64,000 bases of DNA from JAQTNA01 sp043743785 (GTDB taxonomy: Bacteria > Pseudomonadota > Gammaproteobacteria > Burkholderiales > Rhodocyclaceae). The stretch's first letter is position 1, and the number at the start of each line of letters is the position of its first letter. The DNA lies in the NCBI GenBank assembly GCA_043743785.1, contig JAYTVW010000001.1:1-64000 (forward strand), written 5' to 3'. The translations under genes and the position numbers were made by a program. Below the pieces are notes generated by a model. That model saw only the letters and a program-made list of their open reading frames with translations. It made no database searches and was not told the origin of the DNA. This document shows positions 41,268 through 50,194 of this stretch, one piece after another.

Positions 41268-42689
41268 ATGGGAATTCTGGGTGAGGCATTGAAATTGTTC
41301 GGCGGCGGCGCGAAACCGGCTGTCGGGCAACCCCTGCGGGAAGCGGTCGGAGCCACCATCGATCCGGATGAGGAAGACGGCTGGCGCCGCCTCTCCGGCG
41401 ATTCTCGCCGGGATCTGTCGCCCTTATCCCAGGCGCGGATGCAGGAGACGGCGGTCTATCTGTGGGATTCGAACCTGCTGGCCAACCGCATTGTCGAGCT
41501 GCCCCTAGCGTACCTGCTGGCGGAGGGGGTGGCGGTGCGCAGTGGTGACGAGGAGATGCAACGCATCCTCAACCGCTTCTGGCGCGACCCGATCAACTCC
41601 ATGGACCTGAAGCTGCCGAAGAAGGTGCGGGAACTCAGTCTGTATGGCGAGCAGTGCTGGCCGGCCTTCGTCAATGAAGTGGACGGGCATGTGCGCCTGG
41701 GCTACCTGGACCCGGCCCAGATCGCCACGGTGGTGGTGGATCCGGACAACCCGGAGCAGGCCATCGGGATCGTCTCGGTCAGAGACAAAAAGGGTGCAGC
41801 GCGGCGTTACCGCATCATCGTGAATGGCCCGGAAAGCGTGTTCACCCAGCGCACGCAGGACATCCGGGCGACCTTCACGGATGGCGAGGCGTTTTTCTTC
41901 ACCGTCAATGATCTGTCGAACGGGCGTCGGGGGCGCTCCGATCTGCGGGCGCCGGCGGACTGGGTGGATGCCTACGACGAATTTCTCTTCGGCGAACTGG
42001 ACCGGGCAAACTTCCTGCGGGCCTTTGTCTGGGATGTGGAAATGACCGGCGCCACGGAAGAGACGGTGAAAGCCAAGGCGAAGGAAATCATGGCGCCGAA
42101 GCCGGGTTCGGTGCGGGTGCATAACGAGGCGGAGAAATGGACCGCCGTCTCGCCGGACCTGCAGGCCACGGATGCCGGCGCCGCTGCGCGCCTGTTCCGC
42201 AACCATGCCCTGGGCGGCGCGACGATTCCCGAACACTGGTTCGGTGGCGGCGGGGACACCAACCGGGCCACGGCGGGCGAAATGGGGGAGCCGACCTTCA
42301 AAATTTTCTCGATGCGCCAGGGAACGTGGAAATACATTCTGCAGAGCGTCGGGCGCTACGTGCTGCGCCAACGCCTGATTGCTCTCGACGGCACTGAGCC
42401 GGATTGGGAGGATCCTCGCCTGGACGTGGATGCAGTGTTCCCCGAACTGACGAGCCGGGACACCACCAAGTACGCGGCGGCCCTGCAGCAGGCGGTGGTG
42501 GCGGTGTCTCTGGCGGTGGACAAGGGCCTGATTACCGAAGAAACCGCCGTGGCGGTGGTGGCGAGCATCGCCGGCCGGCTGGGGGTAGAGATAGACCCGG
42601 CCCTGGAGCTGGCGGACGCGAAAGCGGCCCGGGCGGCGAAGCAGGCCGCCGATGTGTTCCCGCCGGCGCCGACCGTGCCGGCGGCCTAA
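41268..42689 (+). CDS. Portal protein
   Basis: 473 residues from ATG 41268. The stem-like opening (LSPLSQARMQETAVYLWDSN), wing region (YGEQCWPAFVNEVDGHVRLGYLDPAQIATV) and C-terminal helices (RLFRNHALGGATIPEHWFGGG; FKIFSMRQGTWKYILQ) fit phage portals. It forms the dodecameric DNA gate. Place between terminase and minor head protein confirms it. The exact portal family is uncertain. Confidence 0.85.
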   Translation: MGILGEALKLFGGGAKPAVGQPLREAVGATIDPDEEDGWRRLSGDSRRDLSPLSQARMQETAVYLWDSNLLANRIVELPLAYLLAEGVAVRSGDEEMQRILNRFWRDPINSMDLKLPKKVRELSLYGEQCWPAFVNEVDGHVRLGYLDPAQIATVVVDPDNPEQAIGIVSVRDKKGAARRYRIIVNGPESVFTQRTQDIRATFTDGEAFFFTVNDLSNGRRGRSDLRAPADWVDAYDEFLFGELDRANFLRAFVWDVEMTGATEETVKAKAKEIMAPKPGSVRVHNEAEKWTAVSPDLQATDAGAAARLFRNHALGGATIPEHWFGGGGDTNRATAGEMGEPTFKIFSMRQGTWKYILQSVGRYVLRQRLIALDGTEPDWEDPRLDVDAVFPELTSRDTTKYAAALQQAVVAVSLAVDKGLITEETAVAVVASIAGRLGVEIDPALELADAKAARAAKQAADVFPPAPTVPAA

Positions 42690-42692
42690 GCC

Positions 42693-43532
42693 ATGGCCTC
42701 TGATTCCGCCAAAATGGCCGGGGCCGCGGCGCAAGGCGAGCTGCACAAGCGCACGCGCCTCATCAACGACACCGCAGGGGAAATCACGGCCCAGTTGCAG
42801 CAAGCGGCGGCGGACATCAAGGCGATCCTGCTGGACCAGCCCACGGATTACGAGCGTTGGTATCTGCCTCAGCTGCAGGCGGAGATCGAAAGGGTATTGC
42901 AGGCCAGCGCTGGGGCATCCGCCCAGGTGATGGACGTGGCCATGACCGGCGCCATTGCCGCCGGCCGCGCCCTGGTGGACGCGCCCCTGGCCGCCGGCGG
43001 GTTGCGCCTGGCCCTGCCCATCCTGGACACGGCCCAGCTGACGGCCATGCGCGCCTTCGCCACCAGCAAGATTGGCGGTATCACCCTGGCGCTATCGGAC
43101 CAGATCAATACCCAGCTGGGCCTGGTGATGATCGGTGGCCAGACACCCCATGCGGCGGTAGAGGCGGTCACCTCCCTGCTGGAGGAAGAGACAACGCGGC
43201 GGGGTGTGACCATCGTGCACACCCAGCTGGCCCAGGCCTACTCCACGGCCAACCAGGTGCGCATGGATCAGGCCCTGGAGCAGGTACCCGGCCTGCAGAA
43301 AAAGTGGCTGAAGTCCGGCAAGCTGCACGCCCGGGCCAACCATGACGCCATCCATGGTCAGGTGCGCCCGGCGGCCGGCAAGTTCGACCTGGTGACGGCC
43401 CGGGGCGAGCCCCTCAAGATGCTGCACCCACATGACCCGACGGCGCCGGCCGGCGAAGTCATCAACTGCGGCTGCGTGGCGGTACCCGTGGTGCCGGGCT
43501 GGGAATCGACGCTGCCAAAGACAGCGGACTGA
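42693..43532 (+). CDS. Minor head protein (Mu F/SPP1 gp7-like)
   Basis: 279 residues. Largely helical, ending with the family C-terminal block WLKSGKLHARANHDAIHGQ, then FDLVTARGEPLKMLHPHDP and GEVINCGCVAVP. Members sit next to the portal and act in head assembly or DNA ejection. It begins three bases after the portal stop. Confidence 0.85.
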   Translation: MASDSAKMAGAAAQGELHKRTRLINDTAGEITAQLQQAAADIKAILLDQPTDYERWYLPQLQAEIERVLQASAGASAQVMDVAMTGAIAAGRALVDAPLAAGGLRLALPILDTAQLTAMRAFATSKIGGITLALSDQINTQLGLVMIGGQTPHAAVEAVTSLLEEETTRRGVTIVHTQLAQAYSTANQVRMDQALEQVPGLQKKWLKSGKLHARANHDAIHGQVRPAAGKFDLVTARGEPLKMLHPHDPTAPAGEVINCGCVAVPVVPGWESTLPKTAD

Positions 43533-43566
43533 AGCCAGTTTGCGAATTTGCGCAAGTCGATTTTGA

Positions 43567-43592
43567 CCATATAGAGGTTTCCCTCGATATGG
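43567..43592 (+). terminator. Hairpin before late promoter copy 2
   Basis: CCATATAGAGG and CCCTCGATATGG pair with one mismatch around TT; no T-run follows. It lies between the minor head gene and promoter copy 2, so it may be a weak terminator. Confidence 0.45.
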
Positions 43593-43606
43593 TTCCTGCG
43601 CCGATC

Positions 43607-43644
43607 AAAACCTAAAACTCTTTAATCGCCGCCGTCGCGCGCGC
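43607..43644 (+). promoter_or_regulatory. Late promoter motif, copy 2 (capsid block)
   Basis: AAAACCTAAAACTCTTTAAT then CGCCGCCGT and a CGCGCGCGC tract: same dyad TAAA-N4-TTTA and same downstream GC tract as the other three copies. It precedes the 74-residue gene and the capsid fusion. Confidence 0.75.
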
Positions 43645-43684
43645 ACGGCAATCTGGCGCCTGTTCCCAACAACAGGAGCCAGAC

Positions 43685-43909
43685 ATGGCGGAGTTAACCA
43701 AGGCCGACGCGGCCCGGCTGGTCAAGCGCGTTATCCCCGAGATCAAGGACGGCAAGGCCACCGGCAAGATGCTGGATAAGGACGTCGGCGCCGACGAAGT
43801 GCTGTCCTTTCGGCTGGGTGAAGGCGGTCAGCTGGTGGTGGTCACGACCGACGGCCAGAAACTCTGCGCCGCCCTCTCCACTGCCCAGGCCGCCAAGGCG
43901 GGCAAGTAA
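43685..43909 (+). CDS. Small head-region protein
   Basis: 74 residues with ribosome site CAGGAGCC. KADAARLVKRVIPEIKDGKATGKM then a beta-like VLSFRLGEGGQLVVVTTDG; likely a cytoplasmic structural or accessory protein. It starts the capsid block and lies three bases before the protease-capsid fusion. Not recognised. Confidence 0.68.
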   Translation: MAELTKADAARLVKRVIPEIKDGKATGKMLDKDVGADEVLSFRLGEGGQLVVVTTDGQKLCAALSTAQAAKAGK

Positions 43910-43912
43910 GCC

Positions 43913-46243
43913 ATGGTCAAGCCCATCCCCCTTTCCGGCATCCGTGGCGCCGTGGCGCTGCGGGAGGCTGCGGCTGTGCTGGAGTGGCGTCAGGTCATGG
44001 ACCTGGTGCGCGAGGCCGTCAGCAAGAAGCTTGCAGCGGCCATGCCCGCCGGTGAGCCGCCCTGGGTGTGCATCGAGGCGATGTACGCCGACCGGGCTGT
44101 CATCGAGCTGGACGGCAAATACTGGTCCTATGCCTACACGATCAGCGGGACTGAAGTTGTCCTCGGCGACGCCGTGCAGGTGCAAGAGCAATACGTGCCG
44201 CTGAAGGAAGCGGCGGCCCCGGTGCGCGGCGTGTTCATCGAAGCGGTGGGCAGTGAAGGTGAAGCCAGTTCCGGAAAATGGTTGATCCGGGTCATCAAGG
44301 CCGGCTATTCCATGAACAACTTCTACTACCCGGATACGGTGCTGCGCGAAGGCGCGCCGCTCTTCAACGGTGCCCGGGTTTTCCTGAAGTCCGATGCCGA
44401 GCACCTCAAGGGGGCCGGCAAGGACGTCCGCAACTTGATCGGCGGGCTGTCCGCTGCAACTTTCATCGAAGGCAAGTCGCCCGACTCGGGGGAAATCCAG
44501 GCGGTATTCACGCTTATCGAGGCGGATGGCGCCGAGGCGGTGAAGCTGCGGGAAGCCTATGACCGGGGGCTTTCCGGTCTCTTCGGCTTTTCCATTGATG
44601 CAACGGGCAAGGTCGGCAAGGCCGAAATGCGCGAGGGCCGCAAGGTGCGCACCGCCCAGAGCATCACCCAAGTGCAATCCGTGGATTTGATCGTCGAACC
44701 GGGCGCGGGCGGCGAGTTGATTCGACTCGTCGAAGCTGCGCCCATTACCAATTTTTCCACCCAGGAGGGTACTGACATGGGTCTGCGCCAACGCATGATC
44801 GAGGCCGTTGCGGCCAAGCGGCCGGGTTATACCGGCGAAAGCGTCACTGACGAGGAGCTGGAAACCGCCTACCGCGAGGCCGTGTCCGGGGTGACCGCCG
44901 GCCAGTTTCGCGGCGCCGGACCGGGTGTATCGGGGCAGGACGCTCTGGACGCTGTGCGCCTGGTTGAAGCGCGTATCACGGCGCGGGGTCTGATCGGCGC
45001 CAGCACGCTGCCCCAGGCGGCGAAAGACAAGCTGCTGACGCGCTTCGTCGAGGCGAAAGACACTTTCACGGATGCCGACGTCGCCACGGCCATCGAAGGC
45101 GAGCGCAGCTACCTGGCGAAGTTCGTGGAGTCCGGCCGCGTGGTCATTGGCAGCCTGGGTGATATTCAGGTCGCGGACCGTTCGGCCCAACTGGCCGGCA
45201 TGCTGGATGCCTTCTTCGATCCGGCCCACAAGGATCACCGGGACACCCATTCCTTCCGCGAGTGCTACGTTGAGATGACGGGTGATCGCCGCGTGACGGG
45301 GCGTCTGGAAGACTGCGACCGCACGCGCCTGGTGGAATCCTTCGGCGCCAACTTCCGGGAATCCGTGGATACGGCCGGCTTCGCCAACGTGCTGGGCAAT
45401 TCCCTGCACCGGGCCATGATCGCCAACTACACGGCGGCCGTGGATCTGCAGGCCTGGCGCCAGATCGTCAGCGTGGTGCCCATCAACGACTTCCGCAGCA
45501 ACGAGCGCGTGCGCTACGGCGGCTACGGCGATCTGCCGGCCGTGGCCGAAAAGGGTGCCTATGCGGCCCTGACGACGCCCACTGACGAGAAGGCCAGCTA
45601 CGCGGTCACCAAGCGCGGTGGCATCGAATCCGTGAGCCTGGAAGCCATCCGCAACGACGACGTGGGCCTGATTCGCCAGATCCCGGTGAAGATGAGCCGC
45701 GCCGCAGCCCGCACCCTGGCCAAGTTCGCCTTCGATTTCATCCGGGCCAACGGCGCCATCTACGACGGAAAGGCCTTGTTCCATGCGGATCACGGCAATC
45801 TCTTTACCGCAGCCCTGGACGCGACCCAGTTCGCGGCGCACCGCCTGGCCATGCTGAAGCAGACGGAAAAGGATTCCAACGATCGCCTGGAAATTGCCCC
45901 GTCTTTCCTACTGGTGCCAGCGGACCTGGAACAGGCGGCAACTGACCTGTTCAGCCGCAACACCAACCTGGACAAGACCTTCCTGCAGACCCTCAGCCCC
46001 ACCATCATCCCGGTGTGGTACTGGACAGATGCCAACGACTGGGTGACCGCGGCCAAGCCGATGGATATCCCGGGCATCGAAATGGGCTTCCTGGATGGCC
46101 GCGAGGAACCGGAGTTGTTCGTGCAGGACGCGCCGACGGTGGGCAGCCTGTTCAACAACGACTGTGTGACTTACAAGATCCGCCATGTCTATGGCGGCGT
46201 GGTGACGGATTACCGCGGCTTCACCAAGGCCGTGGTGGCCTGA
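43913..46243 (+). CDS. Prohead protease-major capsid protein fusion
   Basis: 776 residues. The N-terminal about 290 residues resemble a phage prohead protease/scaffold (GYSMNNFYYPDTVLREGAPL; GLSGLFGFSIDATG; TQVQSVDLIVEPGAGG). A linker region (TNFSTQEGTDMGLRQRM) and helical scaffold part follow, then from about residue 440 a HK97-fold-type coat protein (VPINDFRSNERVRYGGYGDLP; KRGGIESVSLEAIRNDDVG; TYKIRHVYGGVVTDYRGF). Fusions of this kind are known in some Mu-like phages. The protein should cut itself during maturation. Confidence 0.87.
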   Translation: MVKPIPLSGIRGAVALREAAAVLEWRQVMDLVREAVSKKLAAAMPAGEPPWVCIEAMYADRAVIELDGKYWSYAYTISGTEVVLGDAVQVQEQYVPLKEAAAPVRGVFIEAVGSEGEASSGKWLIRVIKAGYSMNNFYYPDTVLREGAPLFNGARVFLKSDAEHLKGAGKDVRNLIGGLSAATFIEGKSPDSGEIQAVFTLIEADGAEAVKLREAYDRGLSGLFGFSIDATGKVGKAEMREGRKVRTAQSITQVQSVDLIVEPGAGGELIRLVEAAPITNFSTQEGTDMGLRQRMIEAVAAKRPGYTGESVTDEELETAYREAVSGVTAGQFRGAGPGVSGQDALDAVRLVEARITARGLIGASTLPQAAKDKLLTRFVEAKDTFTDADVATAIEGERSYLAKFVESGRVVIGSLGDIQVADRSAQLAGMLDAFFDPAHKDHRDTHSFRECYVEMTGDRRVTGRLEDCDRTRLVESFGANFRESVDTAGFANVLGNSLHRAMIANYTAAVDLQAWRQIVSVVPINDFRSNERVRYGGYGDLPAVAEKGAYAALTTPTDEKASYAVTKRGGIESVSLEAIRNDDVGLIRQIPVKMSRAAARTLAKFAFDFIRANGAIYDGKALFHADHGNLFTAALDATQFAAHRLAMLKQTEKDSNDRLEIAPSFLLVPADLEQAATDLFSRNTNLDKTFLQTLSPTIIPVWYWTDANDWVTAAKPMDIPGIEMGFLDGREEPELFVQDAPTVGSLFNNDCVTYKIRHVYGGVVTDYRGFTKAVVA

Positions 46244-46249
46244 TCCCCA

Positions 46250-46272
46250 GGGCCGGGGGTTTTCCCCGGCCC
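46250..46272 (+). terminator. GC-rich hairpin after the capsid gene
   Basis: GGGCCGGGG and CCCCGGCCC form a perfect 9-bp stem around GTTTT. No T-run follows, so it may reduce rather than end transcription below the capsid gene. Confidence 0.55.
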
Positions 46273-46296
46273 GCCCTATTCTGAAAACGACCCATC

Positions 46297-46971
46297 ATGT
46301 CCCTTTCCGACTACCGCAAGCTGATTGCCGACCTGGTGCCCGATGGCACCGGGAAGGTGAGCCTTGAGGCCACGGTGCGGGCCATCGAGGCGGCGCGCAT
46401 CCGCTACAGCGGCGACAAGCCGCGCTGCGTGGTGGAGGATGTGACGGCCGCCGGCGGCAATGATCTGCCACTGCCCACGGCCTGGTCGGCGGACGTGTCC
46501 CGGGTGCTGGCAGTGGAAAGCCCGGTGGGGGCCATGCCGCCAACGTTCGTCAGCCAGGAAGATTGGCTGGTGCTGGCCGTGCCCGGCGGACAGGCCCTGC
46601 GGGTGCGTTACGCCCTGGCGGCGCAGGCAGTGGCGCGCATCACATTCTCGGCGCCGCATGTGCTCACCGAATCCGCAGATAGCATCCCGCTGCTGGATCG
46701 CGAGGCGGTGGTCTGCTGGGCCGCCAGTCTGCTGTGCGACCAGCTGGCGGCAAGTTATGCCACGAATTCGGACGCCACGATCCAGGCGGACCGGGTGGAT
46801 CACACCAGCCCATCCCGCACCTGGTCGAAGCAGGCCGGTATCTATCGCCAGCGCTATTTTGACCTGCTGGGTATCGACCCCAAGCTCGTCGTGGCGGCCG
46901 GCGCCGTGGTGAATCTGGACATGTCGGATAGCCGTGGCCGGCCGCGTCAGACCCATTGGCGGGACCGTTGA
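46297..46971 (+). CDS. Head completion/connector protein (putative)
   Basis: 224 residues. A helical opening (LSDYRKLIADLVPDGTGKVS) and a beta-rich middle, then an EAVVCWAASLLCDQLAASYA helix and a KQAGIYRQRYFDLLGI helix. The pattern and position after the capsid suit a head-tail adaptor. Its TGA shares a base with the next ATG. Assignment by position. Confidence 0.65.
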   Translation: MSLSDYRKLIADLVPDGTGKVSLEATVRAIEAARIRYSGDKPRCVVEDVTAAGGNDLPLPTAWSADVSRVLAVESPVGAMPPTFVSQEDWLVLAVPGGQALRVRYALAAQAVARITFSAPHVLTESADSIPLLDREAVVCWAASLLCDQLAASYATNSDATIQADRVDHTSPSRTWSKQAGIYRQRYFDLLGIDPKLVVAAGAVVNLDMSDSRGRPRQTHWRDR

Positions 46972-47471
46972 TGGATATCCGCGTCGATCTGCCCGGGTTT
47001 GCCCAGTTGCAGGCCATGCTGCAGCAGGCGCCGGATATCGCCAATCAGGAATTCCGGGCCTTCCTGCTGGGTGCCGTGTCGCACCTGCAGGGCGAAGTAC
47101 AGCAACGCACGCCGACGGCCCATGGCAGCTTGCGCGGCTCCATTATCAGCAGCGTGCAATCCATGCCCGACGGCATCGGCGTGGAAGGCGTCGTGGGTAC
47201 GTCACTTGCCTACGCGCTCCCTGTCGAGTTGGGCACGAAACCTCATATGCCGCCCATCGAACCCCTGGTGGATTGGGCTATGCAGAAATTCGGCCTGGAC
47301 GAGAAGGCGGCGCGCAAGGCGGCCTTCGGCATCGCCTACCGCATCGCCCAGCGCGGCACTATTGGCTACGGCATGTTCAACCGCACCTATGCGGCGAACA
47401 AGGCCAACCTGGAGCGCCAGGCCGGTGCGACGGTGCAGCGCATTGCGGCGCGGATGGCGGGGGCGTCATGA
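46971..47471 (+). CDS. HK97 gp10-like tail completion protein
   Basis: 166 residues. VEQ-like helix (AQLQAMLQQAPDIANQEF), QRTPTAHGSLRGSI, TSLAYALPVELGTKPHMPP: the Thr-Pro-x-x-x-Gly-x-Leu and GTKPHMPP blocks match HK97 gp10/neck proteins that join head and tail. Overlaps both neighbours. Confidence 0.82.
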   Translation: MDIRVDLPGFAQLQAMLQQAPDIANQEFRAFLLGAVSHLQGEVQQRTPTAHGSLRGSIISSVQSMPDGIGVEGVVGTSLAYALPVELGTKPHMPPIEPLVDWAMQKFGLDEKAARKAAFGIAYRIAQRGTIGYGMFNRTYAANKANLERQAGATVQRIAARMAGAS

Positions 47472-47932
47472 GCCTGGAAGCGATTCGGGCCGCCATCGTG
47501 GCGGTGCTGCAGCGCGTGCCGGACATCGGCCGGGTGCATGACTTCGAGCGCTACGCGGCCAACCTGAACGACCTGAAGGCCATTTATGTGGCGACGATAG
47601 ACGGTCAGGAGCAATTGCGCGGCTGGTTCGTGCGGCGTCTGACCACGACGGAAATCACGCCGGCCTTGGGGATCTACGACGACACCCACGCTTGGGAAAT
47701 TCGCGGCTACATGGCGCTGGCGGATGGGGCGCAGAGTGAAAAGATCTTTGATGGTCTGATCGAGGCCATCCGCGCGGCGTTTCGGCAAGACGAGAACCTC
47801 GGCGGCGTCGTTGATACGACGATTACGCCCCAGGGCGAGGGCCTGGCCCTGGTGGAATCCGGCCCGGTGCTGTTCGCGGGTGTTTTGTGTCACGCGGCCC
47901 GCCTGAGGCTGATGACGAAATCGAGTGTTTGA
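47468..47932 (+). CDS. Tail terminator/minor tail protein (putative)
   Basis: 154 residues, ATGA overlap. MSLEAIRAAIVAVLQRVPDI, then beta-rich AWEIRGYMALADGAQSEKIFDGL and a helical segment. The size, the fold pattern and the place after a gp10-like gene suit a tail terminator (lambda U/Z-like). By context only. Confidence 0.62.
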   Translation: MSLEAIRAAIVAVLQRVPDIGRVHDFERYAANLNDLKAIYVATIDGQEQLRGWFVRRLTTTEITPALGIYDDTHAWEIRGYMALADGAQSEKIFDGLIEAIRAAFRQDENLGGVVDTTITPQGEGLALVESGPVLFAGVLCHAARLRLMTKSSV

Positions 47933-47950
47933 GTTTTAGAGGAGAACCGC

Positions 47951-48136
47951 ATGAATAAGAATATCCCTGTTGATCTGGTGCAGGATTCCCTACCCCAGGC
48001 GGGCGGCAGCTACATCCGCGACCCACAGTCCGGCGAGCCAATTCCCAATACACCCCCCGCGCCGCAAGACGCTTCCCCCTCTCCGGCGGCCAGCGTCGGA
48101 GAGGGCGTGGCGACTGACGCGCAACATCAGGAGTAA
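47951..48136 (+). CDS. Small tail-region protein
   Basis: 61 residues with ribosome site AGAGGAGAACC. A short start (MNKNIPVDLVQDSLPQAGG) and a Pro/Ala/Ser-rich, probably disordered end. It lies three bases before the tail tube gene. Not recognised. Confidence 0.6.
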   Translation: MNKNIPVDLVQDSLPQAGGSYIRDPQSGEPIPNTPPAPQDASPSPAASVGEGVATDAQHQE

Positions 48137-48139
48137 GCC

Positions 48140-49099
48140 ATGGGCCGTCTCGTACGCAATACCGCCATCCTGGCCAAGATCGAAACCACCTACGGCACCG
48201 ATGCGGCGCCGGCCGGGGCCACGGACGCGCTGCTGATCAGCAATTTCAGCAGCAATCCCCTTGCCGCGAACTACACGGATCGCGCCCTGGTGCGGCCTTT
48301 CCTGGGTACTTCGGACAAGCTCATTGGCTACACCTACAAGGAGTTAAGCTTCGAGGTGGAAATCTCCGGTTCCGGCGCCGCCGGCACCGCACCGGCCTGG
48401 GGCAAGCTGCTACGCGCCTGTGCCTTTGCCGAAACCGTCACTGCCGGCCAGCGGGTGGAATACAACCCCATTTCCGCCGCCTTCGAATCCCTCACGCTCT
48501 ACTACTACGACGACGGCCTGCTGCATAAGCTTCTTGGCGCCCGCGGCACCGTGGAGTTCAAGCTCCCCATCGGTGCCAAGCCCGTCATGGCCTTCAAGTT
48601 CACCGGCATGGATGGCGGCGATGCGGCCGCAGCGAACCCGTCCCTGACCCTGACCGCCTGGCAGGCGCCGCTAGCCGTGACCAACACCAACACCGGCCAG
48701 CTCACCCTGGGCTGCACCTACGCCACCGGCGCCCTGTCTGGCGGCACGGCCTACGCCAGTCAGGGGCTCAATGCCAATCTGGCGGGCAAGGTGGTCTATC
48801 AGGAACTGGTGGGTCTCTCCCAGGTGGATTTCACCGACCGGGACCCCAGCGGCAAGATCGTGCTGGACCTGACGGCCGCGCAGGAAGTAACGCTCTACGC
48901 GGCCGTCAAGGCCATGACCAAGCAGGGCCTGGGCATGACCCAGGGCACGGTGGCGGGCAACAAGTTCCTGTTCTTCGCCCCGGCCGCCCAGCTCATGAAC
49001 CCGTCCAAGAACGACATGAATGGCCGTCGCCTGATCGGTTTCGACCTCGATCTCGCGCCGCTCTCCGGCAACGACGAAATGCGCATCGTCGCCTACTGA
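48140..49099 (+). CDS. Tail tube protein
   Basis: 319 residues. Starts RNTAILAKIETTYGTDAAP, a common opening of siphovirus tube proteins, with beta-rich body (KELSFEVEISGSG; FKLPIGAKPVMAFKFTGMDGG; GFDLDLAPLSGNDEMRIVAY). It would form the hollow, non-contractile tail tube; no sheath gene is present. A terminator follows. Confidence 0.83.
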   Translation: MGRLVRNTAILAKIETTYGTDAAPAGATDALLISNFSSNPLAANYTDRALVRPFLGTSDKLIGYTYKELSFEVEISGSGAAGTAPAWGKLLRACAFAETVTAGQRVEYNPISAAFESLTLYYYDDGLLHKLLGARGTVEFKLPIGAKPVMAFKFTGMDGGDAAAANPSLTLTAWQAPLAVTNTNTGQLTLGCTYATGALSGGTAYASQGLNANLAGKVVYQELVGLSQVDFTDRDPSGKIVLDLTAAQEVTLYAAVKAMTKQGLGMTQGTVAGNKFLFFAPAAQLMNPSKNDMNGRRLIGFDLDLAPLSGNDEMRIVAY

Positions 49100-49124
49100 T
49101 TGTCTCCTCCCAGCCAAGGGGGTC

Positions 49125-49150
49125 GGGCGTCCTGCGGGGCGCCCTTTTTT
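49125..49150 (+). terminator. Terminator after the tail tube gene
   Basis: GGGCGTCC and GGGGCGCCC form a stem (one wobble) around TGC, followed by TTTTTT. The core GGCGTCCTGCGGGGCGCC is identical to that of the terminator at 52112. Confidence 0.88.
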
Positions 49151-49155
49151 ATGGC

Positions 49156-49193
49156 AAAAACTAAAGGCCTTTAATCGAAGGTCCGCGCGCGTG
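49156..49193 (+). promoter_or_regulatory. Late promoter motif, copy 3
   Basis: AAAAACTAAAGGCCTTTAAT then CGAAGGTC and a CGCGCGCG tract, then GTGTGGGGAAAAT. The dyad TAAA-GGCC-TTTA is a perfect 12-bp palindrome here. The GGGGAAAAT just downstream is shared with copy 4. Confidence 0.78.
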
Positions 49194-49252
49194 TGGGGAA
49201 AATGGGGCTCGCATTGCAAACCTCTTGCCGAATTCCTCTCGAAAGGCGCCCC

Positions 49253-49765
49253 ATGAAAAACCTCAGAAGTTTCGCCCTTGCGGCCGTTCTCTCCCTGGCC
49301 GCTGTCGGATCCGCCCTGGCCGGCGTCTTCACCGATTTCGCCGAAAATAAGCTGACCGACGCGCTGTTCCGTGGCCAAGCCCTTGGCGCTCCGGCAACGC
49401 TGTATGTCGGCCTGGCCACCACCGCTTGCAGCGATGCCAGCCCCGGCACCGAGGTCTCCATCAGCGGCACCGGCTATGCCCGGGTAGCAGTCACGGCCTC
49501 ACTCGTCAATTGGGCCGGCACCCAATCGGCGGGCAGCACCATCGCCAGCTCGGGCACCAGTGGCACCACATCCAATAACGGCGCCATAACCTTCCCGACA
49601 CCCGCGGGCAACTGGGGTTCGGTTGGCTGGGTGCTGATCTGGGATGCATCGAGTGGCGGCAATGCCTGGGTGTGCATCACCCTGAGTGCGTCGAAAAACG
49701 TGAACAACGGCGATGCCGCCCCCGCCTTCCCGGCGGCCACCTTGTCGATCCAAGTGGATAACTGA
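49253..49765 (+). CDS. Tail fibre-like protein with an apparent signal peptide
   Basis: 170 residues from an ATG after GAAAGG. MKNLRSFALAAVLSLAAVGS ending in ALA looks like a Sec signal peptide, odd for a virion protein. The rest (TDFAENKLTDALFRGQALG; ATLYVGLATTACSDASPGTEV; GTGYARVAVTAS) belongs to a common tail protein family. The Cys at SACSD-like and WVCIT positions could form a disulfide if exported. It opens a new late transcription block after promoter copy 3. Confidence 0.75.
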   Translation: MKNLRSFALAAVLSLAAVGSALAGVFTDFAENKLTDALFRGQALGAPATLYVGLATTACSDASPGTEVSISGTGYARVAVTASLVNWAGTQSAGSTIASSGTSGTTSNNGAITFPTPAGNWGSVGWVLIWDASSGGNAWVCITLSASKNVNNGDAAPAFPAATLSIQVDN

Positions 49766-49767
49766 TC

Positions 49768-50193
49768 ATGAGCGGTTATGTCCAGATCCCACCGGACTCG
49801 ACCGGGAAAAAGATCGAGACCGTCGAATGGACCTCAGGCTCGGATATGTTAGAGCGTCAGGTCGTTGCCCAAGGCGGGGGTCTTGTCACCACTCTGCTCT
49901 CTGCTGTCACGGCAACTGGCGCTGGGGTCTCGGCTCAGCCGAAAGGCACAAAGCGGACTTTTCAGGCCGTTGGCGCTACGAGCGGCGGCACAGGGACCGC
50001 GACCGTTCGAGTTGAGGTGAGTAATACGGGGATCACGAACGAGTGGCTAACGCTCGGCACGATGACTCTGGCCCTCTCCACGACTGCTGCAACAGATGGT
50101 TTTGCAAGCGATGCCGTATGGCCCTTTGTGAGGGGCAACGTGACTGCAATCAGTGGCACGGGGGCTGCTGTAACTCTGACGATGGGTCTGTGA
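49768..50193 (+). CDS. Tail-associated protein
   Basis: 141 residues, starting two bases after the upstream stop. Beta-rich with Thr/Gly/Ala repeats (GATSGGTGTATVRVEVSNTGI; TMTLALSTTAATDG in blocks), as in phage tail or fibre modules. No enzymatic motif. Less GC-rich than the flanking genes. Not recognised beyond that. Confidence 0.62.
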   Translation: MSGYVQIPPDSTGKKIETVEWTSGSDMLERQVVAQGGGLVTTLLSAVTATGAGVSAQPKGTKRTFQAVGATSGGTGTATVRVEVSNTGITNEWLTLGTMTLALSTTAATDGFASDAVWPFVRGNVTAISGTGAAVTLTMGL

Positions 50194-50194
50194 C

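Noticed and set aside
41268..42689. Portal protein as an anti-CBASS (Acb1-like) protein
   Set aside because: Some portal families carry such a label by domain name, but no phosphodiesterase motif is visible here and the position is that of a portal.
43694..45841. A 715-codon open frame on the minus strand
   Set aside because: It is antisense to the protease-capsid fusion, shows no domain and is a by-product of high GC and codon bias. Similar long antisense frames at 53576-55303, 446-1348, 13968-14936 and 22806-23678 were dropped for the same reason.
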